Source: Sutterella sp047777475 (lineage in GTDB: Bacteria > Pseudomonadota > Gammaproteobacteria > Burkholderiales > Burkholderiaceae_F). Taken from it: a DNA stretch of 64,000 bases. Below the pieces are notes generated by a model. The model ran no database searches and was not told the DNA's origin. It saw only the letters and a program-made list of their open reading frames with translations. Positions 1 to 8,143 of this stretch are shown piece by piece. A program made the position numbers and the translations under genes. The stretch spans positions 1-64,000 of the forward strand of contig JBKEET010000005.1 of assembly GCA_047777475.1 (NCBI GenBank), written 5' to 3'. How positions within the stretch are numbered: the first letter of the stretch is position 1; each line of letters starts with the position of its first letter.

Positions 1-2
1 GG

Positions 3-251
3 CTCAGGGCGGAAAAGGACCCCGCGGCCGCTTTCCCGCTGCTCCTCATCAATGCGCTTGCCGAGGGCGCGCCCGCTGACTCCGGGCCGATGACCACGAC
101 GGTGAGCGCGGGCGATGCAACGCTCTTCGAGAAAGGGCGCTTTGCGCCCGCGGAGACGCTCGCAGGGGCGGTTCCGGAGGTGCTCTCCGGCACCCGAAGC
201 CTGCGCGTTTCGCTCTGCTTTGGAAGCCGGTCAACCTTTCTATGCGCTTAA
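3..251 (+). CDS. C-terminal fragment of an unrecognised protein
   Basis: An open frame runs from the window edge to a TAA stop at 249-251 and gives about 82 residues. Composition and codon use (strong G/C at third positions, Ala/Leu/Glu/Gly rich) look like the flanking genes, which is why I think it is coding. I do not recognise the family. There is no visible membrane segment or metal motif. In related genomes the gene before a mutT-like gene is often argJ or an AAA ATPase gene, but I could not make a convincing match to either. The 5' part lies outside the window. Confidence 0.45.
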   Translation, partial: LRAEKDPAAAFPLLLINALAEGAPADSGPMTTTVSAGDATLFEKGRFAPAETLAGAVPEVLSGTRSLRVSLCFGSRSTFLCA

Positions 252-352
252 CCTCAGAGTCCGCCGCGGGAGTGCCCGCAAACGGGTTAAGATAATTGAT
301 TGCGTGCTCATATTTCCGCACGATGCAGACAGATCCCAGAAGGTGTTCAACC

Positions 353-1040
353 GTGAGTGAAAACAACATTACTGAAGTCGCCGTCGCCGTTTTGGTTCGC
401 GAGGACGGCAAGGTGCTCCTGAGTTCCCGCCCCGAAGGCAAGGCCTATGCGGGCTACTGGGAGTTCCCGGGCGGCAAGATCGAAAAGGGCGAGACGCCCG
501 CCGAGGCGCTTGCGCGCGAGCTCGAAGAGGAGCTCGGCGTGAAGGTCTCCGATTCCTTCCCGTGGTTCGTGAAGGAATTCCGCTATCCGCACGCTCACGT
601 GCGCCTGCATTTCCGCCGCAGCTACACCTTCTACGGCAAGCCTGTGCCCAAGGAAGGCCAGGAATGCGGCTTTTTTTGCGCCCACCGAGCGCACGCCGGG
701 GCTGCTGCTGCCGGCCGACGAGCACATCGTGCGCCGCATCGACCTGCCCGACGTCTGGGAAGACAGCGCCGAGGTGAAGGTGCTCTCGCGCGACGCGCTG
801 CAGGCTGCGGTGGAGAGAAAGAGCGACTACCGCTTCGTCGGCGCCCGCGCCGAAACGCTCGACGACGTGCTTAAGGCCGTCGCCATGGACTACGACTTCG
901 TGATCGTCCGTCCCGAGGCGCTCGAAGCCACGTTCGACCGCGGCGAGCCGCGCCTTCCGACCTACGTCGAAGGCGTGCCCGAGGCGGATCTGCGCCAGTG
1001 GCAGGAAAAAGGCGCCCACGGCGTGAAGCCCAATATGTGA
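353..1040 (+). pseudogene. mutT: Nudix hydrolase / thiamine-phosphate-synthase-like fusion (MutT-ThiE-like), broken by a +1 frameshift
   Basis: MutT-type Nudix enzymes hydrolyse oxidised nucleoside triphosphates such as 8-oxo-dGTP. The start is GTG 353 (VSENN...), preceded by AGAAGG. The Nudix box is complete: GGKIEKGETPAEALARELEE. The frame breaks in a run of seven T at 671-677. Removing one T restores a continuous product of 228 residues whose second half (ERTPGLLLPADEH... to ...GAHGVKPNM) looks like a shortened ThiE/TenI-like barrel. This fusion is common in betaproteobacteria. The C-terminal domain seems short for a full barrel, so ThiE activity is doubtful. Either the gene is a recent pseudogene or the T run is a sequencing error; intact coding on both sides favours error or a very recent change. 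Confidence 0.8.
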
Positions 1041-1042
1041 GA

Positions 1043-1106
1043 GCGGCTTTTTTAAAAAGCCGCCGCCCGGCTTTTCCGCGCAGGAAAGCCGGGATTTTTG
1101 TTTTTA
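1043..1106. terminator. Convergent terminator region between the mutT-like gene and the kinase
   Basis: Two hairpins lie back to back. A perfect palindrome GCGGCTTTTT/AAAAAGCCGC covers about 1043-1063. A second stem CCCGGCTTT.../...AAAGCCGGG at 1066-1093 is followed by TTTTTGTTTTT. They sit between converging genes and can serve both strands. Confidence 0.75.
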
Positions 1107-2408
1107 TTCGGGCTGAACAGCCGGCTGGCCTGTGCTCTGCGGATTCAGCGTGACGGTGAAACAGGAGCCTCCCGGAACGTTTTCGTGCCGGACTGACCAG
1201 CCGCAGCGCCGGCAGATGCGCTCCACGATGGAGAGGCCGAGGCCGTATCCGGTTTCGTCCTGATCCTTGCCGCTGCCCCGTTCAAAGGGCTTGAAGAGAC
1301 GTTCGAGCTCGTCTTCGGAAATCCCGCCTCCGCTGTCGATGACGGCAAAGCCGCTGGCGGTTTCTTTCAGCACGACGCTGCCCTGGTGCGTGTAGTGAAC
1401 GGCGTTGCGGATGAGATTGTTGGCGACGCTGGCCAAGAGCGTCACGGGGAACGCGCCGCGGCATTGGCCGGTCTTTTTCAATCTTAAGCGCCAGGCCGCG
1501 CTTTTGGGCTTCGGGCGTCCAAACCTCGCGCATGTGATCGAAGACTACGGAGAGCGTGTCATCGCCCGAGGCGCTGATTTTGCTTGAGTCGCGGGCCATG
1601 GAGAGGAAATCTTCGATCAGGAGCTGCAGGAATCCGGCGGCCACGCCGGCGCGTTTGACCTGCCGGCGCTGCTTGTCGGTCAGATCGGAGAGTTCGAGCA
1701 GCTCGAGGCTGCCCTCGATGACATTCAGGGGATTGCGGATTTCGTGACTGACATCGCCTGTGTAGCTGCGCTCCCTCGAAAGGGCGCTGTGGAGCTTTTT
1801 CAGGGCAGTGTCGCAGCAAGAGGCAAGCACCGATATCGCATCCTGCTTCGGCGGGACTTTCACGGGCACGTAGTGCGGCGACAGGCTTGCCCGCGTGACC
1901 TCCTCGGCGAGGCGGCTTACCGGATTCATAACCATGCGGTAAAAGATCCTCCCCCAGATGAACCCAAGGCCCGTGACAATCAGTGAAAACAGCAGCACGG
2001 CGCGGAAAAAGCGCTTTTTCCATGCTCTTGAACTGCGACTGGTCCGTGACGAGCATGAAGTCGTAGCCGTTTTTCTGCTCCCGGAAGACGAAATATGACG
2101 GATCGCCGCGGATTTCCGAAAAACCGCTCGGGGAAGCGGCGAACTTTTCGGGGAAGCCGTCAAAGAGCGGATGATTCGAAAAAAAACCAGACACCGGGAT
2201 TGACCTGCGGAATGATGCCTTTGAAGAGGGCCTGCTCTTTGGCGTGGAGCTGGTCGGCCATATGCCTGCTCGACAGACGTGTCTCAACCCAGTGGAAGTC
2301 GTAGTAAAGCGCCGCCGAATACAGGGCCGCGACGGCGCCCATCATAAGCGTGAAGGCCAGAACGAGGCGCTGGCCGAGCGTTAAGGAAGCGAGCCATCGG
2401 CGAAGCAT
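1104..2408 (-). pseudogene. Sensor histidine kinase with three frame breaks
   Basis: Membrane sensor kinase, partner of the response regulator 36 bases upstream. It starts at ATG 2408 behind GGGGAG. Order of parts: TM1 (about residues 15-35), a periplasmic sensor of about 100 residues, TM2 (VLLFSLIVTGLGFIWG), a HAMP-like linker, a HisKA box VSHEIRNPLN with the phospho-acceptor His, then an ATPase domain with N box NNLIRNAVHYT, DSGGGIS and GYGLGLSIVERI. The frame changes at an A8 run (2179-2186), at a 5-base run (2006-2010 or 2015-2019) and at T5 1474-1478. Each behaves as one extra base, and removing three bases gives about 433 residues with all motifs. All catalytic motifs survive, so either very recent decay or read errors. 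The divergent location opposite the cytochrome suggests it controls that module. Confidence 0.85.
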
Positions 2409-2444
2409 ACTTTTCTCCCCAAAAGAAGCACAGGCCAGGGCCGG

Positions 2445-3107
2445 TCACTCGCTGACGGACCATCCGCGGCCGGGATGCGTTGCGATGAGATGCTTTTCAA
2501 AAGGCTTGTCGACCGCTTGCCGCAGCAAGTACATATTGGCGCGCAGGCTGTCGGAGTCGGGCGGGTTTCCGTTCCAGACAATTCTTTCAAGTTCTGTTCG
2601 TGAAACGGGGTTCGGGCTTCGGCGCATCAGCTCGTTGAGAATGCGCAGCGGAATCGGCTTGAGGTCGATTTCGCGGCCGCCCCGCGTCACGCGCAGCGCG
2701 GCTACGTCGAAAACCAGGTCGCCCACCTGGAGTTTTTCCGGGCGGAGCCTGCGCAGGGCCGCTTCGATGCGCGCCCCGAGCTCGCGAAGCGAGAAAGGCT
2801 TGGTGATGTAGTCGTCGGCGCCGAGCTCGAGACCATGGACTTTGGTGTCAAGCGCGTCGTCCGACGTGCACATCAGAATGAGACCGTCAAAGCCTTTATG
2901 TCGCAGCCTGCGGCAGAAATCAAGCCCGTTTTCACCCGGCATCGAGATGTCAAGCAGCACAAGATCGAAGGCATCGGCCTTCATTTTGGCTTCGGCATCG
3001 GCGGCAGAGCCGGCACCGGCGGCTTCCCAGCCGCGGGCGGAGCAGAAATCGAGGACATTTTCAACGTGACCCAGGTCATCGTCGACCACCAGAATGCGGC
3101 GGGGCAT
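2445..3107 (-). CDS. OmpR/PhoB-family response regulator
   Basis: Cytoplasmic transcription regulator of 220 residues, phosphorylated by the kinase encoded just downstream. The receiver domain spans residues 1-115, with acidic pocket VVDDD (residues 7-11), phospho-acceptor D53 (LVLLDISMPG), T81 and K103 (DDYITKPFS). The C-terminal winged helix covers residues about 125-220, including a NPVSRTELE stretch and a conserved recognition-helix area (LRANMYLLRQAVDKP). The start at ATG 3107 is set by GAGGAG 7 bases upstream. Two-gene operon with the kinase, transcribed away from the cytochrome gene across a 429-base shared intergenic region. Target genes are unknown; the decaheme cytochrome gene is the obvious candidate. 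Confidence 0.93.
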   Translation of the reverse strand: MPRRILVVDDDLGHVENVLDFCSARGWEAAGAGSAADAEAKMKADAFDLVLLDISMPGENGLDFCRRLRHKGFDGLILMCTSDDALDTKVHGLELGADDYITKPFSLRELGARIEAALRRLRPEKLQVGDLVFDVAALRVTRGGREIDLKPIPLRILNELMRRSPNPVSRTELERIVWNGNPPDSDSLRANMYLLRQAVDKPFEKHLIATHPGRGWSVSE

Positions 3108-3536
3108 GTCAACTCCTCAGAGCAGGTCGCAAGTTATGACAAAAGTATTCGGGGAGCTCTTTTCAGTATTAGCGAATTATGAAACAAAAAACTAGCTGTC
3201 CGGTAGGCTATTGACTGAAGTTAAGGTTTTGTTAATTTTTGCCGTATTTAGGGTAAGTCCCGAGAGGCCGATATTTCTCTTTAAAAATTCTTATTAATCA
3301 GTAATGTTCATTAAATAGCAAGGTTCCCAGGGGATTTGAGAAGAAGCGCGTCAAATGCATTTTACGCGGCGGAGGAAACACATTTTTAAGCTTCTTTACA
3401 GATCGGCCGCGGGGATAGGCAAGGTGCCCGGCTCTGCAGCCGCAGCCGCGGCACCAGTCCGCGGAATGCTTCCCGCCCTCCATTCAGGAAAACCGGACGG
3501 CGAAGCGGCCCCGATCAATAAAAAAAGGAGAACCTT
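3108..3536. promoter_or_regulatory. Divergent control region between the response regulator and the decaheme cytochrome
   Basis: 429 bases without a gene, clearly more A/T-rich than the surroundings around 3120-3330. TTGACTGAAGTTAA at 3211-3224 is an imperfect inverted repeat resembling an FNR/CRP-type site (TTGAT-N4-ATCAA), with four of five bases matching in each half. TTGACT can also be read as a -35 element, but no good -10 follows at the right distance. A strong ribosome site AAAGGAG lies just before the cytochrome start. The promoters themselves cannot be fixed by eye. Confidence 0.4.
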
Positions 3537-4415
3537 ATGCACGCCGTCTCAAGATTCATCAGCAGCGGGCTCGTGCTTTTCACAATGGGTCTCGGCGCAA
3601 TGAACGCCTCGTTTGCCGCCGAAACCCAGCCTGCGGAATCCGGCAACCCCTGCCTGGCCTGCCACGCCGATATCGGCAAGCATTACGCTAATACCCGCCA
3701 TGCCGTCAAGGACGGCCGCGCGCCCGGCGACAACTGCGCGACCTGCCACGGCGAGACGCTCCGCCACATGAGCAATCCGACCAAGGAAAAGCCCCAGTTT
3801 ACGTTTAAGAAAGACGCCAAGGGCTTCATGTCGGAAGAAGAGCTCAAGGCCTCGAACAAAGTCTGCACGACGTGCCACAACACGGCCACTCAGACGCACT
3901 GGAAAGGCTCGACGCACGAGCGCAACGGCGTCGGCTGCGTGACCTGCCACAAGGCGCACAAGGCCGACGTGGCGCTCAACAGCAAGACTTCGACGGCGCT
4001 GTGCATTTCCTGCCACACGCAGCAGAAGGCCGACATGTTCAAGGTTTCCTCTCACCCGATCCTTTCCGGCCAGATGAACTGCGTTTCCTGCCATAACCCG
4101 CACGGCACCAAGGCCGGCGGCACGGCGCTCCTCAAGAAGGACACCGTCAACGACACGTGCTTCACCTGCCATCCGGGCAAGCGCGGTCCGTTCATTCACT
4201 CGCACCAGCCCGTGAGCGAAGACTGCAGCATCTGCCACAACCCGCACGGCTCGAACAAGATCTCGATGCTCAAGATGCGCGACGACCAGCTCTGCCGCAG
4301 CTGCCACAACGACCACCACGACTTCATGCAGGGCTCGCAGCGCACCGGCTGCACGACGTGCCACAACAAGGTTCACGGCTCCAACACCGTGGGCGGCAAG
4401 GCGCTGACCAAGTAA
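3537..4415 (+). CDS. Periplasmic decaheme c-type cytochrome, MtrA/DmsE/PioA type
   Basis: 292-residue secreted multiheme cytochrome that would carry electrons across the periplasm into an outer-membrane conduit. A Sec signal peptide ends near residue 27 (NASFAAE). Exactly ten CXXCH heme sites start at C39, C67, C110, C134, C156, C182, C208, C230, C253 and C272, the count and length typical of the MtrA/DmsE family. Many extra His residues can supply distal ligands. The next gene, 16 bases downstream, encodes the barrel that sheathes such cytochromes in known systems. No surface decaheme partner (MtrC/OmcA) is visible. c-type maturation genes are also not in the window, apart from a CcsA-like protein at 27.4 kb that is probably not dedicated to it. 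Start ATG 3537 follows AAAGGAG. Confidence 0.93.
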   Translation: MHAVSRFISSGLVLFTMGLGAMNASFAAETQPAESGNPCLACHADIGKHYANTRHAVKDGRAPGDNCATCHGETLRHMSNPTKEKPQFTFKKDAKGFMSEEELKASNKVCTTCHNTATQTHWKGSTHERNGVGCVTCHKAHKADVALNSKTSTALCISCHTQQKADMFKVSSHPILSGQMNCVSCHNPHGTKAGGTALLKKDTVNDTCFTCHPGKRGPFIHSHQPVSEDCSICHNPHGSNKISMLKMRDDQLCRSCHNDHHDFMQGSQRTGCTTCHNKVHGSNTVGGKALTK

Positions 4416-4431
4416 CGCAGGGAGAATCATC

Positions 4432-6537
4432 ATGAGAAACTTGAAATTGACCAAGCTGGCTCTCTCGCTCGCTGCGGCGTTCGCCGCCGGAGCGGCCTCC
4501 GCTGCCGTTACTTCGATTCCGCTGACGCTCGATGAGGCGCAGGAAGTCGCCGACCGCGACCAGGCGAATCAGATCTCCGTGGGCGGTTATTACAACCAGA
4601 TAAACGGCAGCGCGAAATCGGCCGCAAAGACATGGAACGGCGCCGGCAAGCAAAAGGGCGGCGCTGACGTCGACGTGCATTACGCCGGCGGCACGGCCGA
4701 GCAGGGCTGGTCGGTCGACGCGACGGATGTCGGCACGCCGATACCGAGCGTCAAGGCCGAGTACGGCAAGGCCTCGTCCTTCGACCTCAGCGTCAGCTGG
4801 CAGCGCCTGCGCCACCTCAAGGGCGAGGATGTGCTTATCGTGCCGCTCGGCTCCGACCTGAGCACGGACAACCTCAAGGAAACGGAGATCGGGCAGGTTC
4901 GCGACGTTTACAACGTCAAGGGCCGTGTTTTCCTGACGCCTTCGCTGGTCGGCACGGCCGACTATACGGTGCAGCACCGCCGCGGCAACACGTCGCTTTT
5001 CGACACCAAGAGAACGAACGGCCAGTCGAGCGGCGGCGTCGGCCAGGAAGTGGTTTATGACGTTGATGACACGCATCACCAGCTCGATACCGCTCTCTCA
5101 TTTAAAGGAAACGGCTTTACTGCTTCGCTGTCTTACTATCTGTCGAAATTTGACAATGACAACGACACGCCGGTGGTAATCCTGCCCGACGGCACCTTCA
5201 AGCACACGTTCAACGCCGATCCGTCGAACACGCTGCACAAGCTGGGCTTCGACACGACGTTTGACATCGGCGAGCGCTCGACGCTGAGCGTCGCGGGCTC
5301 TTATTCCTGGAACAAGCTCGACTCGGACAACTCGTTCACCGACGGCACGCTCTCCAACACGGCATACTACGATTCCAACACGGAAACGAAGATTCCGACC
5401 TTCGACGTAAGCTTTTATTCCAACCCCGTCGATCCGCTTACGGTGAATCTCAAGTATTCGTTCCGCAAGACCGATACCTCGACCGATTGGGCAAACGAGA
5501 TCCTGACGCTTGAAACCGTGTCAAATTCACGCTACGTCGACGTCGACTACACCCAGCACAAATTCTCAGGCGACGCCGTCTACAGCTTCGGGCACGGCTA
5601 CTCGCTCAAGGCGTACGGTTCCTGGATGCGGCGCAGCTACGACGACGACAGCATCCAGAAGGGCAGCTCTTACAAGACGCTTGATCACACGGACACCTAC
5701 AAGGTGGGCCTGCAGTTCAGGAAGCGCATGAGCGAGCTCATTTCCGGAACGCTCGGCTATGAGTACAGCGGCCGCTCCGCCGACGAGTGGGGCACGCTCT
5801 CGGGCAGCTACGCCGCGCTGAACAATCCTTGGAACATGGCCGGCTACAACCAGAACCAGTTGAAAGGCACGCTGGTGCTGACGCCGACGGACCGCGTGAC
5901 GCTGACGGCCAACGGCAGCGTTTACTCGCGCGATTACACGCGTCACTACGAAGGCGATAACAATTCTGTGTTCGCCGGACTGATGGAGGCCCGCGGCTTT
6001 ACGCTGGGGCTGGACGCCGACTTTACGCTGACGCGCTCTTTATCGGTGTTCGCCTTCTATGACATGGACTACCGCAAGAACGAAGTCGGCGGCGATGCCT
6101 GGAAAGGGCCCCGCGGAAGCTCGACGCTCACGTACTACGACCGCAATTTCACGGCCAAGGACATCGAGCACACGATCGGCCTGGGCTTTGACGTTCACCC
6201 CGAACAGGCCCGCTGGCGCTTCAGCATGCAGTATGTCTACGGCCTCGCGAAGACGAAGTGGGACATGCAGCAGACCGGCGTGTCCGAGTCCGTGCTCGAC
6301 GTGCCCGACGACGAGTGGCGCACGCACTACCTGCTGGTCAAGGGCTCCTACGAGCTTAACCGACAGTGGACGCTCAACGGCACGGCCGTCTGGGGCCGCC
6401 GCTCTTCGAACGACTATCGCCAGCTCGGCACCTACATCAACGACGGCGACCATTATCAGTCCTGGGCCGATATCACTTCGAGCCCGAACTACAACGCCGG
6501 CGCCTTCTACGTTGGTGTCACTTATAAGTTCGACTGA
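4432..6537 (+). CDS. MtrB/PioB-family outer-membrane beta-barrel
   Basis: 701-residue outer-membrane porin-like barrel expected to enclose the decaheme cytochrome and connect it to the cell surface. The signal peptide has a long Ala-rich core (residues 1-24) cleaved near GAASA/AVT. The mature part is a succession of alternating hydrophobic/aromatic strands with Asp/Asn/Ser/Gly-rich turns and ends in ...FYVGVTYKFD, with an aromatic residue near the C-terminus. The length matches MtrB/PioB (about 650-800). I find no cysteine in the protein, so the CxxC near the N-terminus of Shewanella MtrB is absent, as in the photoferrotrophic PioB branch. It is coupled to the cytochrome gene by a 16-base gap containing AGGGAGAA, and a terminator follows. 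Confidence 0.87.
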   Translation: MRNLKLTKLALSLAAAFAAGAASAAVTSIPLTLDEAQEVADRDQANQISVGGYYNQINGSAKSAAKTWNGAGKQKGGADVDVHYAGGTAEQGWSVDATDVGTPIPSVKAEYGKASSFDLSVSWQRLRHLKGEDVLIVPLGSDLSTDNLKETEIGQVRDVYNVKGRVFLTPSLVGTADYTVQHRRGNTSLFDTKRTNGQSSGGVGQEVVYDVDDTHHQLDTALSFKGNGFTASLSYYLSKFDNDNDTPVVILPDGTFKHTFNADPSNTLHKLGFDTTFDIGERSTLSVAGSYSWNKLDSDNSFTDGTLSNTAYYDSNTETKIPTFDVSFYSNPVDPLTVNLKYSFRKTDTSTDWANEILTLETVSNSRYVDVDYTQHKFSGDAVYSFGHGYSLKAYGSWMRRSYDDDSIQKGSSYKTLDHTDTYKVGLQFRKRMSELISGTLGYEYSGRSADEWGTLSGSYAALNNPWNMAGYNQNQLKGTLVLTPTDRVTLTANGSVYSRDYTRHYEGDNNSVFAGLMEARGFTLGLDADFTLTRSLSVFAFYDMDYRKNEVGGDAWKGPRGSSTLTYYDRNFTAKDIEHTIGLGFDVHPEQARWRFSMQYVYGLAKTKWDMQQTGVSESVLDVPDDEWRTHYLLVKGSYELNRQWTLNGTAVWGRRSSNDYRQLGTYINDGDHYQSWADITSSPNYNAGAFYVGVTYKFD

Positions 6538-6579
6538 CGACGACGGAACGGGCGCTTCTTGAAGTCTCCTCTCGCCCGC

Positions 6580-6615
6580 GGCGCGGCTCTTCTTACAAAG
6601 GGCCGCGCCTTTTTT
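6580..6615 (+). terminator. Intrinsic terminator of the cytochrome/barrel operon
   Basis: The stem GGCGCGGC/GCCGCGCC at 6580-6587 and 6602-6609 is followed by six T. Confidence 0.8.
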
Positions 6616-6629
6616 CAGCCCGGACACAG

Positions 6630-6666
6630 AAAAAGCGCCCCGCGCTTACTGGTGCGCGGAGCGCTT
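6630..6666 (-). terminator. Intrinsic terminator of the NAD(P)-binding protein gene
   Basis: A 13-bp stem with one wobble lies at 6633-6645 and 6654-6666. Read on the minus strand it is followed by five T (6630-6634). Confidence 0.75.
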
Positions 6667-6688
6667 CCGGGAGGAATGCCGGCGGAGT

Positions 6689-7315
6689 TCAGAGTCCGTA
6701 AACCGAGATGCGCTCGCCGATGTGCTTGCCGCTTTCGAGGACGTCAAGCATGGCGGAGGCGTAATCCGCGTAGCTGATGAAGCTCTTGCCTTCGGCGTTG
6801 GCTGTGAAAACTTCGCCCGCGAAGGCGTAGCGGCCCGTCTTCGGCGCAGTCGCATCGAAGATCGCGGCCGGGCTGATGTAAGTCCATTTCACGTCGTGGC
6901 GCGTGCGAAGCTCCTTGAGGCCCTTGCTCATGCCTTCGGCGGTCGGCAGGAACGCGGGCGGGAAACCCGGCGTGCGGCAGAGCTCGGTCTTTTTCGTTTC
7001 GTCGGTGTAAAGGCTGCCGGCGCCGCCCACAACGAGAAGGCGCGTCTCCGTGCCGCTCAGGGCGTCGGCGATGCGGCGCAGGCTCGTGACGTGCTGCTCG
7101 GAGGTCTCGGGCGCGGTGCCGAAGGCGTCGAGCACGGCGTCGAAGCCCTTCAGGTCGTCGGCGGTGAGATCGAAAACGTCCTTGACGATGGCTTTTTCCG
7201 CACCGCTGCGGTTTTCGCCGCGGACGACGGCGGTCACGTCGTGGCCGCGCGCAATGGCTTCATTGACGAGAAGGCGGCCTTCCTTGCCGTTGGCTCCGAT
7301 GATGGCGATCTTCAT
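6689..7315 (-). CDS. NAD(P)-binding Rossmann protein (atypical SDR, NAD(P)H-binding family)
   Basis: 208-residue soluble protein. The dinucleotide-binding motif is at the extreme N-terminus (IGANGKEG, residues 7-14), followed by a basic residue after strand 2 (VVRGENR) that suggests NADP preference. The classic SDR YxxxK active site is not evident, so it belongs with the NmrA/NAD_binding_10 type of sensors and quinone- or flavin-reductase-like proteins. It starts at ATG 7315 behind AAGAGGT. It is divergent from an HxlR regulator 140 bases away, an arrangement usual for a regulator and its redox-related target. Possible roles are handling of quinone or electrophile stress; the substrate is unknown. 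Confidence 0.8.
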   Translation of the reverse strand: MKIAIIGANGKEGRLLVNEAIARGHDVTAVVRGENRSGAEKAIVKDVFDLTADDLKGFDAVLDAFGTAPETSEQHVTSLRRIADALSGTETRLLVVGGAGSLYTDETKKTELCRTPGFPPAFLPTAEGMSKGLKELRTRHDVKWTYISPAAIFDATAPKTGRYAFAGEVFTANAEGKSFISYADYASAMLDVLESGKHIGERISVYGL

Positions 7316-7455
7316 GTTTCTTTACCTCTTAAAAATGGAAAACTGTGCCGTTGATCAACGAAACGCATCATAACTCAAAAAGTTTTAAAAAAGAAGTAAG
7401 CACCGCAATGTAATATAGGTATACTTTAGTAACTATTGCATGAAAAGAGGATTCT
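7316..7455. promoter_or_regulatory. Divergent promoter/operator between the NAD(P)-binding gene and the HxlR regulator
   Basis: A/T-rich 140-base gap. TACTTTAGTA at 7422-7431 is an inverted repeat TACT-N2-AGTA, next to GTATAC, resembling operators described for HxlR/YodB-type regulators. It lies about 25 bases before the regulator start, a good place for autorepression. No experimentally grounded consensus for this organism is available. Confidence 0.4.
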
Positions 7456-7833
7456 ATGGAGAAAACCAGTGCTTCGAACGCATCGGGAAAGCTGCCCGCC
7501 TGCCCTGTCGAGCTCACGCTTTCCGTCATCGGCGGAAAATGGAATGTTCTGATATTGAGAGACCTGCTGCCGGGAACCAAGCGCTTCGGCGAGCTTCGCC
7601 GCTCCCTGGGCGGCGTCTCCCAGAAAGTGCTCACGGATCGCCTGCGCGAGATGGAGGCGCGCTCGCTGCTGAGCCGGCACGTTTACGCCGAGGTGCCGCC
7701 GCGCGTCGAGTATTCGCTCACCGACCTCGGACGAAGCCTCGCGCCCGTGCTCGCTGCGATGCAGGCATGGGGCGACGCGCACCGCGCGGAGCTCGAGCAG
7801 AGCATGAAAAACGCCCCGGCTTCGGAAAAATGA
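7456..7833 (+). CDS. HxlR-family winged-helix transcription regulator
   Basis: 125 residues. The HxlR signature is complete: CPVELTLSVIGGKWNVLIL with the conserved Cys at position 16 that senses electrophiles or thiol oxidation in several relatives, then FGELRRSLGGVSQKVLTDRLREME (recognition helix) and the wing ...PPRVEYSLTDLGRSL. Start ATG 7456 follows AGAGGA; an in-frame ATG 16 bases upstream lies in another reading frame and is ignored. It probably represses itself and the divergent oxidoreductase. Its last codons overlap the hairpin that terminates yacG from the other strand. Confidence 0.9.
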   Translation: MEKTSASNASGKLPACPVELTLSVIGGKWNVLILRDLLPGTKRFGELRRSLGGVSQKVLTDRLREMEARSLLSRHVYAEVPPRVEYSLTDLGRSLAPVLAAMQAWGDAHRAELEQSMKNAPASEK

Positions 7834-7842
7834 AGCGGGGCG
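7807..7842 (-). terminator. Terminator of yacG, embedded in the 3' end of the hxlR gene
   Basis: Stem CGCCCCG(G)CTTC / GAAGCGGGGCG at 7812-7823 and 7832-7842. On the minus strand it is followed by TTTTT (7807-7811). Convergent with the regulator gene. Confidence 0.65.
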
Positions 7843-7870
7843 CGGAGAAAAGTTAAAAGAAGGAGCCTGC

Positions 7871-8131
7871 TCAGCGGCGCCGGCGGCCTTTGCCCTTGGA
7901 AGCGGTTTCGGCGGCCTTGCGCTCGGCGCGCTCCTGCGTGTAGCGGGCGGCCTCCTCAAGGTCTTCGGGCTCCATGCGGTCGGCCGAACCGGGCGCGCCC
8001 TGGATCACGTACCGGTCGTCGGCCCAGGCGCCGAGGTCTATGAGCTTGCAGCGCTCCGAGCAGAAAGGGCGCCAGGGATTCTTCGGGCTGTATTCGGTTT
8101 CGCGCCCGCACGTAGGACATTTCACTTTCAT
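7871..8131 (-). CDS. yacG: DNA gyrase inhibitor YacG, zinc-binding
   Basis: 86-residue zinc protein. CPTCG at residues 5-9 and CSERCKLIDLGAW at residues 24-36 give the Cys4 site and the diagnostic YacG tail of the motif. Family members bind GyrB and inhibit gyrase. The C-terminus is a basic, low-complexity tail (KGKGRRRR). Twelve bases downstream of zapD in the conserved coaE-zapD-yacG order. The length is slightly above the typical 60-70 because of the C-terminal extension. Confidence 0.93.
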   Translation of the reverse strand: MKVKCPTCGRETEYSPKNPWRPFCSERCKLIDLGAWADDRYVIQGAPGSADRMEPEDLEEAARYTQERAERKAAETASKGKGRRRR

Positions 8132-8143
8132 AGCAAGCGCATT

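Noticed and set aside
3..251. Assigning the first fragment to argJ
   Set aside because: Gene order would allow it, but the expected C-terminal ArgJ residues are not present; left unnamed.
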